DNA from: Termitomyces sp. T153
Taxonomy: Eukaryota > Basidiomycota > Agaricomycetes > Agaricales > Lyophyllaceae
Assembly: GCA_018296165.2 (NCBI GenBank)
Contig: JACKQL020000055.1
Location: 186,001 to 250,000, forward strand
Length of the DNA: 64,000 nucleotides
Direction of reading: 5' to 3'
The position numbers were made by a program, and so were the translations under genes. Below are positions 45,451-56,606 of this stretch, piece by piece. Position 1 is the stretch's first letter. Each line of letters starts with the position of its first letter. The notes below the pieces were generated by a model. The model was given only the letters and a program-made list of their open reading frames with translations, was not told the origin of the DNA and searched no databases.

Positions 45451-47411
45451 TTTGTCTTTTCAAATTCGGTTGCGCGGTTGCCTCATCATCTTCATCTCAC
45501 GGTGGACTATAGTCAGTATGGGACGAGTTGTCCAATACTCGCTCGATTTGAGGGTTAGCCCCTTGACTTCGTGGTCAGCAACATACTATGTATCACTTAT
45601 TCTTTCACGGTACATGGAAAGCCTAGTGGAACCCTTGCTTACTAGTAGTTCATTGAACCTGCTAAAGTTGGTCCTCATTTCAAGTCCCTCTTCCGGTCCG
45701 TATCAAACACTCTTCATTTAGGCATGGTAGCAAACCTGTTCAACGATCATTTAGTCTCAACCTATTTAGAGGAAATTAGTGTTTCGATTGGATGCTTGCA
45801 GAGTTCATGCTTGCAAATTGGCAAGAACTTGGTAGAAGGTGCACTAAGAGATCCTGAGACAGTCCAAAACGTCACATAGAGGTATTAGTTCTTACCCTTA
45901 TAGTCAGTTAGCAGTCAGTTTGAGATCTCAGGATATCTTACGGAATGGCATTGATGCAAGAAAAATCGCTCAAACGTCGTTGGTGTCGCGTCAAAAATTA
46001 TGGTCACACTTGTAATCACTTTTCTAATTTTACCCAACTTTTATGCAAAACCGCTGTAAATCAGGCCACAATCAATTCTTCGCCTCAGAATCGCGCAGGA
46101 ACTGCTGCACTCACGCTCCTTGCCAGATGAGAATCAACCTACATACATTTTACATGAGATCCCCGAGTCCTGCTGAGTAGAAGCATGCTCTTCCATCACC
46201 GCGGTACGGAATGGCCGGGGAACTTGTCCAGTGATTACGAATCTGGCTTAGGTGATTTCGGCATACTCGCTGTTCAACATAATTAGAGAGGAAGCCACGC
46301 AGTTGTGGGGATTCTGAAAGTAGCGGAGCCGCGTATTAGCTCCACTCGTGAATGATGTGGTATATGCAAAAACGGATTGCCCTCCTGACTCCTTCCAGCG
46401 CCCGCACAAGCCCAGAGTTATGAGCATCATCTACCTGCTTCGCTGGCAGATTCCAGCACGGAAAGGAGAGCTGCAAACAAAATACATACACATCAAACAT
46501 CTGTACGCGGATCCACGAAACGCGTGTTCGCTTATTTACGTCCCAGAGTTGGAACGTACCGTGAACGTGTTCAGAACGTGGCGGAGCCGCAGGCATATTG
46601 ATGTATAAATGTAGAGAACGCCCATACTGCCGTTAATTACTTCGAACTTCGACGAGATGTGCATAATCGTATATGCTTCGGTGTAGAGCAATGATTCATT
46701 CAGGCCGCTTTGCATGAGAGTGGATATTCCTAGTATAGCATGGTTCAGACCTCAGGTATGACATTCGACAATAAGGGGAAAGTGGATCGAGAATTAGACA
46801 TGCTGCCTAGAAGACCACAAAAGTATTTATGCCATTTCAGTGAAATCAAAAGAAAGAATGGAATAAATGGGGAAAGATTTTGTCGCCTGATGGGTTGTGG
46901 AAATTTGAAACAATCAATCACCGCGAGGCCGGCATTTTTTAAAGAAATCGATATGCCTTTGACAAATTTTCTTGAAATCCGAGGGAGGCCTGAAGATACC
47001 TAGATGTTGTCCAAGAGTTTATTCAAGTCAACTGGGGTACATTTGATGTTTTGAACGCAGAAAAGAGGAATACATAATAGGTGGCGGTGCAAGGTCCGAC
47101 GACCGGAATACGGGGTGACGTCGACGCGCCGGGCTGAGTACTTTTTATGCGCATTTAGTATATTGACCACCTCATGATCAAGGCGATCAAGGCGTGCATG
47201 AAATTTGATAATACAAAGGTAGGAGATGTAAGTAAGTAAATTTATTTAATCGATACCGATCAATTCTTCAGGGCATGCAGTATTGGCTGCTTGCCACTCG
47301 CCGTTTCCTTAAGGCCCGTCATCTGGTTTTCCCTGTTCCAGCCCAGCTGTGCTGTTGCTGCTGTACAAGAGCGCAGTCCGGCAACTTTCTGCGCCAGCCT
47401 CCCTCTAGTCC
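45451..47411. other. Intergenic region (2 kb)
   Basis: No supported gene. Readings at 46336-46608 on both strands are mutual shadows, and the 46740-47003 reading lacks recognisable features. No repeat was seen. Confidence 0.45.
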
Positions 47412-48763
47412 ATGCTCAGTGCCGACTCCTTCAGACTCATCCCACGACTTCCCCAGGAACTCGTGGATCATATCATAGACCACCTTTATGACGACTTTAC
47501 GACGTTGAACAGCTGTTCTCTTGTATCCCATGCCTGGCGCCCTACCAGCCTATTTCATATTTTTTCAAAACTTTCTCTAAAGGTTACCCCCGTCATCAGT
47601 CCCTCCGAACTATGTCAACGTCTCTATCGTCTTCTCAGCTCTTCGCCCTCTATCCGCTCTTACATACGGGAGCTCGACGTCTTGGAAGGATCTCAATTGG
47701 GCACGCAAGTCGCACCACACGTGGTACTGGCAGGTAGTCAGTCCGTCATATGGGTTGCCAATGATAGATGGCTCCCTCGGATCTTGCGAAAACTCACGCA
47801 TCTGAAGCGTTTGGACTTTGGCGCCCAGTCTGCGACCATTCAATGGTCCAGGATGCAGCTCCCCGCACAGAGTGCGATACGTCAGATGTTGTCGTTGTCG
47901 TCTCTTACGTACGTCCGCCTCGCGTTTTGGAACTTCACTTCTTTCTGGGATCTCTCCTCTCTTATCTCGTGCTGCAAGAACCTCCAGGATCTAACGCTGT
48001 CAAATATCACTTTTGGGCAACAGTCGGGGTACCCTGTCGATCTTCCAGATACTCCACCTGTTTTAAACGATCTTCAGGAAGAGGTGTCCCTGGCAAGCGA
48101 ACCTCGCCGATGCCGGCCACAATTTCTAACAGTCGAGCACGTCAATTCCGCTCCATTCGGTGACTGGCTCCTCGGCCCTGAGTCGTCCCTGGATCTCACT
48201 TCCTTGCGTGAGCTACGCGTTGCGCTCTTCAACGACATAGACTTCGTTAAAAGGCTGGTCGCAAGAGCAGGGAGCTCTTTGGAGCATTTCCACTTCAAAA
48301 TGGGAGAATCAGATCGTGAGTTATGCCTGATCTCATCAGCTTTTTCTTATCTTCATGTACAGCACGCCCGTTCGATCTAAGTACCAACTACAACCTCCAT
48401 TCAATGAAACTTACGCTTGAAGACGCTGCGGTTGCACTTTCATGGGTTATGGCTCTATTGGGTAGTATTTCGACGACGAATTCTCTGGAGAACATATGCC
48501 TCGAATTTTACACGCCCCTCAAGGACATGACTAACGGCTGGGAGGCCCTTGATGCCTTATTCTCACGAGAGGAGTTTAATGGGCTGAAGCAGGTGGAAAT
48601 TGGGTTGTTCGCGTTGTCAACAAGCCCCGAGTACATCAGAGTAACAGAGTCGTTGGCTGGTCTGAGTTCAAGAGGCGTTGTGAGGTTTTATAGGCTGGGT
48701 TTGAAGGGCCAGAGGTCGAATCACCAGCTCACGCCGCGAATCAGCCGCTACGACTCCAGCTGA
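47412..48763 (+). CDS. F-box protein
   Basis: Exons 47412-48315 and 48363-48763 (intron GTGAGT...TGTACAG) join in frame to 434 residues. The N-terminus is an F-box: LIPRLPQELVDHIIDHLYDD followed by LNSCSLVSHAWRPTSLFHIF, the pattern that binds Skp1 in SCF ubiquitin ligases. The rest has leucine-rich segments (LTHLKRLDFGAQ, LTYVRLAFWN, CKNLQDLTLSNITF, LTSLRELRVALFNDI) as in the many mushroom F-box/LRR proteins that act as substrate receptors. The substrate is unknown. An upstream in-frame start is not evident. It is tail-to-tail with the G-alpha gene, with a gap of 165 bp. Confidence 0.9.
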
Positions 48764-48928
48764 CTGAATTTTTTGTCAAGTGAGGAGGGGCTTTCTTGTA
48801 TAGAGTGCCGGGATGGCATGATTTTGATGTATATAATATGTAGATGACATCCTGCGAAAGCTGACGGTCACAATGTGTTGTTCACATATGGTGACCACAC
48901 ATTGTATGAATGGTGAGCTGGGCGTTAC

Positions 48929-51240
48929 CTAAGCGAGTCCGATCTGTTCTATGTGTTGTCGTAGGATGACTTCCCCAACTGTAAACAAGACGTTGCTATT
49001 GGTCACGGACCGGGCCAAAATTACATCGCACCACTTACCATTTGCAATAATACTTTGCGTTGCTTTGATGTCCTGTACAGAAAGAAGATTTCGGGATTTG
49101 AGCAACTGTGAAAATAGATAGTGTTGAGCGACGTCCAACATACCAGCATAGAAGTGAAGTGCTAGCATGGGAGATGTAAACATGAGATTTATCGCTACAC
49201 TGGATATGGACGATACTTACAACATATAGTGAACGTTTCGCAACGTCTTTCCGCCGATGTACTTGCTGGAAATGAGATCGGAAGTAATCGGATACATTTT
49301 CGTAGATGTTTGGTCTGTCGCCGTAGCTTGTGATGCTGCCAAAGGCCGAAAAATTGAGTCGAGGCCGATCCAGCTCCCGGGAATCGGAGTACTTGAACAC
49401 GCACTATTTTCGAACTTTGATCCCAGCTGTGAGTTTCTTTTTCAGAAGGTCTGCCTGCAGATACGGCAAAAGGTGGTGAGCGTCCACACTCTGATGAAAC
49501 GTGTCACTAACCTTATTCAGAAGGAGAACTAGATGGGCCTGGACAAGTAGCTTGTTCGAACATATGGCATTGAAAAGCTGCAATGAATCGTCGATGCGAT
49601 TCGTTTTCGGATCTTCTTCTAAGTACTAAGAATGTCACAGAGATCAGTCAGTCATGACTCCTAAGATAGTTCAAACTGTACCTGATCAAAGGCGCTGATT
49701 GGAGCTGGAAAGAAGTCAGCTTTGAAAAAATTCAAGCGCCCACGCCTGCTAACCTAGAAATATTATCGCCGTAGCTGTCGGTTTTCATAAGATAGATAAG
49801 GAAGAGGCACATTGAATCGAACAGTCAATCTCACCGTCATCAAAGTATGGGACCCATGCGTGCCGCTGTGAGAGGAAATCCACTGCATTAAGAAATATCT
49901 TCAGAATCATATGACGGGTACACTTCATACCTGGCCGCGCTAGATACATCTGTAGGTGAGTTGATGTCAGCCTGGGGTACAGAGGATCAACGTACTGCCC
50001 CTCCGACATCATAAAGTTTCCAATCATAGGTCACACCACCCATATTTATGGGAAATGTGTGCTCCATAACGCCCAAGGTTTGCAATCGGACGTTTAGGAT
50101 GTCATCTGAAAGTTTGACTTTAGAAAAATTGAATGCGATAAAGAGCATGCTGCAAACCATTAGTCGGAAGGAAGTCTGGTTCCGCTATGCGATCTATGCT
50201 GTCCAAGAAACTGCTCTCCAAAGGTAAAGACCTGGACGTTTCTGATGGAAAGAAAGTGAAAACGTACAAAGGAGCGGACTCCTCTAGCCTCAATTTCTTT
50301 GCTTCGAGGAGACGTTTGACTGCGTGATGCGCCCAAAGCGCTTTAATGGACTCCGAAGTCGAAGCCAATGTCTTCGCAGCTAATTGTATTGATTCCGTGG
50401 AGTGACTCTTGATGAGCGTCGGGCGGCTGTCTCCTAGAGGCCATGCCGAGGTAACCAGAGCTTGCCATCCTGCACGAACGTATGCACCAGTCCTCCCTGA
50501 GACTGAGACTGAGACGCCGCCTGAGAGTTCTGAGGCCAGGGTATCTTCTAATGCTACTACAGGAAGGAGTTTAGCCCGGAGTTCGCCGATTTCTCTTTGT
50601 ATAGCCTCAGCATCGGTGCTTCTTATTGGGGGAGAAGGCAAAGGTCTGGAGGAGGAGGAAGCCACAGGGATCTCCGTTATAGCATTCGGGTCCTCTACTT
50701 CCTTCGCCTGGGAGCTGAGTTCATAGTCAAGCTCATCAAGAGTCATGCGGACAGCTTTGAGGACATTGAAATACACGACGGGGCGCCAAGATGGCCTTTC
50801 ATGGTCTAATGTTTGGGAGGCGTAGTAAAGTTGAAACTGTTTTTGAAGCGTCGATTTTCCTAAATTGATGAGTATGAGAACAATGCGCAATGCAGTCCGA
50901 CGTGATACTTACCAGACTCTGCCTGCCCTAATAGCATCACTATGCCATAATTACATACATTAGGGTGTCAAGCTAAGGCGGAAACAGGGACTGACGTACC
51001 TTTAACCTCCCTTCGTGCCGCATCCTTGCGTCTAGCAGACTCTTTCTAGTCAAGAATGTCGGGTAGCGGTGAGTTCTTACTTGACAGAAAGGAAAACACG
51101 GATCTACTCACCCTGAGTTCCTCGTCAATCAACGCACTTATCTTCGCAGCCCTTTCGTCGTAGTACTGACCTGCAGTGATATGCTCTGGTTGCATAAAGT
51201 CCATTATAAGTCCTGGGGATCCGTGTCGGGGCGAAGCCAT
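48929..51240 (-). CDS. Large divergent heterotrimeric G-protein alpha subunit
   Basis: Transduces receptor signals by GTP binding. ATG at 51240 (MASPRHGSPG; no MGxxxS myristoylation signal). P-loop VMLLGQAESG/KSTLQKQF is split by an intron (about 50930/50867). A long helical-domain insert (Ser/Pro/Ala-rich, about 50720-50600) raises length to about 485 residues against about 355. Switch I DDILNVRLQTLGVMEHTF keeps Arg and Thr. Switch II reads DVGGARGQRHAWVPYFDD, so the catalytic Gln after DVGG is Ala. RGQ is coded by a 9-nt microexon (49931-49939). Small exons then give ATAIIFL and APISAFDQ, followed by YLEEDPKTNRIDDSLQLFNA, LVLLLNK/ADLLKKKLTAG (NKAD) and a degenerate TCAT region HFTSML/DIKATQSIIANV. 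It ends RQHIEQIGLA. About 15 exons. GTP hydrolysis is predicted to be weak or RGS-dependent. Confidence 0.88.
49931..49939 (-). other. 9-nt microexon of the G-alpha gene
   Basis: CGCGGCCAG on the minus strand, preceded by ...GTATCTAG and followed by GTATGAAG. Introns are 56 bp (49940-49995) and 65 bp (49866-49930). It codes Arg-Gly-Gln in phase 0 and is needed to complete switch II. Confidence 0.8.
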
Positions 51241-52929
51241 TTGAAGTAACACAGACCGAACGATTGATAGGTTTAAGAGTAAGGGTCAAATCAGGTCACA
51301 TCAGGTAGGCATTGAATCATATAACTCATTGTGTACAACTGTTCCATGATGGTGTCGAATGAGGATTTTGCTCCTTTTGATAGATATTTGAGTCCTTATC
51401 AGGAACCGGATATATTTGACATTCCGCTGGTCAACGTCCATCTGGCCGAACTTGTCAAGCTTTCGAGGATCATAAGATATATATATTCTGTGATTGGGAA
51501 AATCTGGTTGGACCTAATGAGTCTGAGTCATAATGCATTATGCATATGTAAGTATGTACTGTACAAGATATTATAAGTTACAAGGTGGACTTTGTACCCA
51601 CATGCGTGGGAAAACGGTCCGTTTCGAGAGCTGACTTATAGCGACTTGTCAAGTACCCCTTCCACACCCTATCAAATGCTTACTTGTTTCAGCATGCACT
51701 CAAATGGTATGCGTGTTGACTTGGAGAATGCACGATTTCATCAAGATATGATGAGCCATTGGAGACCTGCCTATCGGTATCGAAACGGCTGGAAAAGGCT
51801 GTACATTGCCATTTCGAGGCGGTTTGTGCCCGAACAAGACTTACAACTGGGCAGCACCGTTGAAAAATAGCATACTTTTTGACGCTGTCTGCTCTCCCCG
51901 GTTGACTCGAACACTTCCCCGTGCGTAAATCTCGGAGACACTTACTACGTATTGGACGATCAACAGGTTTCATCTCAAATGTGCATGATGTTGGTTGCTT
52001 TCATACATCCTCTCGATGATGAACGTTAACGATGGACTCTCTGATCCACGCGCAACAGAGCAAATCGGATCGGAGCTGGCGTGCACTGAGGCAAAGTAGA
52101 ATCATCTGTCAGCCAGCACCTTAATTTGTGTACGGAATCGTATCCACCAGGAAGTGCCGTGCTCCACACCTTCCGGCGATCAAAAACAAGGTGGCTTCAT
52201 CTTGTCAACTGCAAAAATCTGTACACCGTACCGGAGCAAAAGAAATCATCTCATCTGCAGCAGCCTTTACCAAGTAGTGTCTGTCGATCATTCATCAAGT
52301 ATGCTTCGTCGGAACTTCTGGAGTCTGGTTAAGGTCAGAGCTGGCAGGTGCATCAGTCGAAATGCGAGCTTTTACCGTCGAGTCGTCGATTTACTGGGAA
52401 ACCTGAGAAATCTACTTGTACCGAGAACGTGTGCCTAGCCTATATATTGCTTATCTGAAATGCTGAACCGACAAAAATAGACCGATAAGTAATTGGTCCA
52501 TACTTGGGAGTTGGAAGCTTCACTGTCAGAGCAATTGGAACAAACCGAGAAGACATTCATGACCTCCGAGTTATCCTCACAAGTCCTTAATGTTTATACG
52601 AAAATCTGCTTCTTACTCATTTGGACTCAACGCCTGCAACTGGAGATATCACGAGACTATCCTTGGCAACTTGACACTTTCAAGTTTGAACGCTAGCTCT
52701 GTTCGTCCTGGCATGCCGCATCAATAGTTTACTTCTGTTGCTCCCCGATAACCTTCAGAAGACCATTTATCAAGTGGGCATCTGTCCACGTCGACCCATT
52801 CAACGCTATTCTCGAAACTTTCCGCCGGCGCCGGGCCTCATATGTAAGGCTTCCTATGTAAGGTGCAGGTTCGTCTTGATCTCCCCACTTATCTTCTCTC
52901 TCGCTCTTCAGAGTCCTCTCTGAAGTAAG
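51241..52929. other. Intergenic between divergent G-alpha and DUF6533 genes
   Basis: No complete gene. A plus-strand reading (about 51360-51560, HLAELVKLSRIIRYIYS followed by a good GTAAGTATG donor) faintly resembles the middle of fungal Zn2Cys6 transcription-factor domains. I cannot extend it, so it is at best a relic. Confidence 0.35.
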
Positions 52930-54591
52930 ATGGGACCAGTATCTGTACAGTAAGTTTGACACCGCTGAATGTTTGAGATCAAGATCTAATAAGTAAACCT
53001 CCTTAGTTTCATTCAATTCTGTATTCAGTGGTCAAGCATCGGTAAGTCCGCGGCTGCTACGACCTCTGAATTTGAGTGTCAAAGACTTCTCAAGCACTAC
53101 TCTATTATGACTACATATTGACCCTTGGTACGGAGATTCGCTACATGTGGGGACAGAAATTTCGCTTCTCCACCATTCTGTACTTCTGTTGCCGTTACTC
53201 GCTCATCGCCAACGTCATTTACCTCCTTACCATTGCCAATAAGATCACTGGAAAGGTATTGATCTGTTTTGTGCTGGAGATTGTTGTCCTGAAACTTTCC
53301 CTGTAGTACGAACTTCTTTGATTATGCATTGCAGAAGCAAGAAATCTAAACTGGCTGTGTCAGCTGTCATTCGGGATTCATAGTAAGCAATGCCTTGAGT
53401 GTCGCAGGTAGAGCAGCAGTTGTCTGTATGACCTTGGAACTCTGTTTGATATTGTTAGAAACTGATGCTTGTCGTCAGTGGTATGGGCCGCGCGAACATA
53501 TGCTGTCTTCGGAAGAAATATCTGGATTCTCCTTTTCTTCGGCTCAATCGGTCTGACAATCATTGCTCTAGACGCCGTAAGCTCCTTCTAAGATGTCGCC
53601 AAAGGTTTTCTCTTAGTGATCTCCTGCCAGGTCGGAGTAGCCACCACAAGTTGCAAAGGAAGTTCCACTCAACCAATGTAAGTGGCCCGCCATTGTGATA
53701 CTACCTAACTCAATAATTTTCCTGTAGCGGTGAGGATTTTTGACTCACTCATTTAAAGCACGAGACAAATTAATCTATAGTTGGAGGAGTACTCGCGACC
53801 ATGATGTGTGTTTTCGAGATACTCTCTGTTGGCTTCACTACATTCCGGAGTATTCAAGCCTTGAATGTGAATGGAGTGTGGTGGAAGCAAAAGAATGGAT
53901 TCAATTATCTGATCCTTGAGCAGGGTACGTTCATTTTAACACATCAAGCCTATGAGTTTATTGGTTGTGTCAGGAATCTTATACTTTTGGTGAGGCTGGA
54001 AGCACGACCAATCTCCCCTATTTTTTGAAGTTCGTTTCAAAATAGTCTGGTAACTGCGCTCACAATTGCTTCGTTGGCTCTCAATGTCGTAAGTCAACAG
54101 GCTCTCCACGTTTCAGCCATCAGCTCAGCATGACATTTTCAGACAATTCCTGTAAGTGTTTGGCTTGATGGCTGTCATTCCCATTTCACACCTGCTACCC
54201 AAGGGAGGATTCCTTCAACGCCTATTAAATGCCTACACAGTCCCGTAAGTACCCTGTCATCCGAAACCACGTCATTTGACCCATAGAGTCCAGGCTTTCC
54301 GGATTTATGACCGCACGCTTTCTCTTACATATCCGTAAATGGGAAGCCAAACATTCTGCATTCTGCCTCTCAACGGACGAGGATGAGACGCGTACAGCTC
54401 CAAAGATCAATTTCGCAAGCAGATCCCATCTCCATAGCCACGGTTCGCAATTGCAATACTCGCATTCGGAGTCGGAGGCCCAGCCTTCGGCATTTTTGGA
54501 CGACTTTGGTGAAGACCCATTGAAACGAGCTAGAGCTCTGCCAAGCGCTGGGCAAGAAGATTCCAACGCAATCCAGAAACCCGAAGCATGA
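52930..54591 (+). CDS. DUF6533-type seven-transmembrane protein
   Basis: Exons 52930-52949, 53007-53041, 53077-53302, 53364-53425, 53479-53576 and 53631-53677, then 53781-53924 and four to five more to a stop at 54589-54591. Early exons join in frame to MGPVSVHFIQFCIQ..., ALLYYDYILTLGTEIRYMW, the hallmark DUF6533 beginning. Then SNALSVAGRAAVV, VWAARTYAVFGRNIWILLFF, VLATMMCVFEILSVGFTTF, FNYLILEQGILYF, NSLVTALTIASLALNV and PLSGFMTARFLLHIRKWE. The family is abundant in Agaricomycetes, has seven predicted helices and no known function. A tail of about 90 hydrophilic residues follows. The join 53677/53781 leaves a frame mismatch, solvable only by a 2-nt exon (CG at about 53728) or a sequence error. 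The apparent stop at 53347-53349 lies inside an intron with branch site CTAAAC. Confidence 0.78.
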
Positions 54592-54693
54592 AAGCGGATC
54601 AAAGATCCAAATGCGTCCTTTAAAATTGTAAAATACAAATCGATACGATATTTATCACCAAATCCAGCTTCATTTCACAAGAACAGTACATAG

Positions 54694-56145
54694 TCAAACG
54701 TCAAATCTGAAATCTTCATCGAGACCTGGTTCAACAACCAAAGGAATTACATCTGCTTCGTCCTTATTCAAATTGCTCGAAGAGGAAGCCTTACGAGACC
54801 CAGAAAGGGCTTTGTGGTGTGATGTAGAAGCCGTTGGACGCCGTAAAATCATCGAAGAAGTGCTTGAAGGACGACTACAAGTAACGGCGGACGTGGCTAT
54901 ACTCCGAGTTGCTTGAGATGTTGGCTTGATTGGTCGTGAGGCGTCGATAATTTTGGCTTTATTGACTGTTGGCGGGTTGGGTTTCGCGGTACGAGAGGTA
55001 CTTGGCACGAATCTCTTGATAGGAGCTCCTCGGATTGATGATGTAGGACGTAGAGATGATTCCTTTTTTGGGTTCAAGGTAGATGCTGAAGGCTCCGAGC
55101 GAAGCGATGTAGTGGATTTAGGACGTAAGGCCGGTGGAGGTAGAGGTTTGACGAGCATTTTGTTCGTAGGTGGAGCCATTTGTTTTTGTTTGGTCGGAAG
55201 AATAGTTTTGGACCGGATGTGAGCAGTTGCTGATTTAGGTTTTCTGCTTCGTTGGAACGGATCATCACTTTCTATTATACTATTTTATTAACAGTGAGCC
55301 TTTCTGATGCCAGAGACACGAACCAAGTTCTGGAATAGGCAGCAAATCCCAGCCGGGCAGCTGAAGATCTTTTCCATTGATTTCAATTTCGGCGACGGGG
55401 GTATCGTCAATCGGACAGGTATGAGCAAATTCGAACAACGCCTTTCCAAGCTCTTTATAGTCCGGCAGTTCGATGTCCACCACAGGCTCCAAAGCAAGAT
55501 CTGTAGAAAACAAATCAAGGAATAATTCGAGCCCTCGAGAACGGTTGAACGCACGCAAGGTATTGGGTGGCATATACTCAATCTCGTCAAAGTCATCCTC
55601 TGGAAGGCGGGGCTCTTGAGCTTCCACTTCAGGAGGGGTTATGCATAGTTCGCTGGCATCCCAATGATTACCGTTATTGACAGGCGTCACAAAAGGCTTG
55701 TTGGCATTGCGAGGCACTCGATCCTGTGACCTCGCTGAACTTGGCCTACGCAACGATTCTGGAGTCTTGTCGAGCTGAAGCCGTGATTGCGGCCCTAGGA
55801 AAGATATAATGGGAAGTTTCGATAGTTGAGATGCAGGAGTTTCAGGCTTCTCCGTGTTAGACCGATTTGGAAATGGCGTTTTGTCCCCCAGCTGAATCCT
55901 GGCAGGTCGAGACACAATCTGTTTCCCTTGTGCTGGCGCTGCCACCGCACCTTTCTGATACGCTACAAAAGAAAATGAGAACAGAGAAAAAGTAGATAGA
56001 GATAGAGACTACCTTGCTTTCCTGCAGGAAAAGGAGTCTGTGTCATAATCTCCTTTCTTTTAGCGTGGATTGTCATAGGTACTGCATTCTCATTCCTTGA
56101 TTTCATGCGCCCTGGGGTTTTAGAAGGGTAGACATGAGAGTCCAT
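54694..56145 (-). CDS. Securin-like protein (putative separase inhibitor)
   Basis: Exons 56145-56013, 55962-55324 and 55271-54694 join in frame to 449 residues. The N-terminal half is unstructured and basic with degron-like and Cdk-like motifs: KTPGRMKSRNENAVP, TQTPFPAGK, RIQLGDKTPFPNRS (RxxL) and DKTPESLRRPSS. The middle has an acidic conserved patch DDFDEIEYMPPNTLR and VDIELPDYKELGKALFE. The C-terminal half is Ser/Thr/Pro/Lys-rich and ends DEDFRFDV. Short basic N-terminus with destruction motifs plus an acidic segment is the architecture of fungal securins, which hold separase inactive until anaphase. Sequence similarity within securins is low, so this is a cautious assignment. An alternative start is MMLGSRS, 36 bases upstream. 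It is convergent with the DUF6533 gene. Confidence 0.7.
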
Positions 56146-56606
56146 GGCCAGCGCCACTGAGCGAGAGCCCAACATCATGGAAGTGAGGGAGATATCTGAA
56201 CAGAACTGATCGTCGTTCAACTTCAAACGTTTTGTCAGTTCTGAGTTCAGTTCAATCATCCACGTGATATACACGTGACCGCGCTCAGATCGAAAATAAC
56301 AACACGCCAGTTGAAAACCACTGAAATTCAACCTCATGTGCCTGCAACACGCAGCTGAAAGCCCTTGAAATTCAACCTCACGTGCCTATTGAGGGTTTGG
56401 CTTCAGAAAGAGATATCATATCAATTTTATGTCAAGGTTATGTCGATGCCTAGAAAGTTTACTTGGGGTTTCCCCGGCCTGTATCCTAATCCATAGTAAT
56501 CTCAACCTGGAACACTTCATCGAATGAGAACACTGATTCCAAATTATACTCATGCAGCTATCATAAATCAGCACGCGTGTGTAACCTTCGAACCGAAGGG
56601 CTCACT

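Noticed and set aside
45945..47003. Small genes in the 45.5-47.4 kb gap
   Set aside because: Short readings on both strands overlap each other and show no recognisable composition or motif.
51331..51870. Zn2Cys6 transcription-factor gene
   Set aside because: Only one short segment resembles that domain; no zinc cluster, no continuous exon chain.
53347..53349. In-frame TAA suggesting that the DUF6533 gene is dead
   Set aside because: A GTAGTA donor at 53303 and acceptor at 53363 with branch CTAAAC remove it, and frames then agree.
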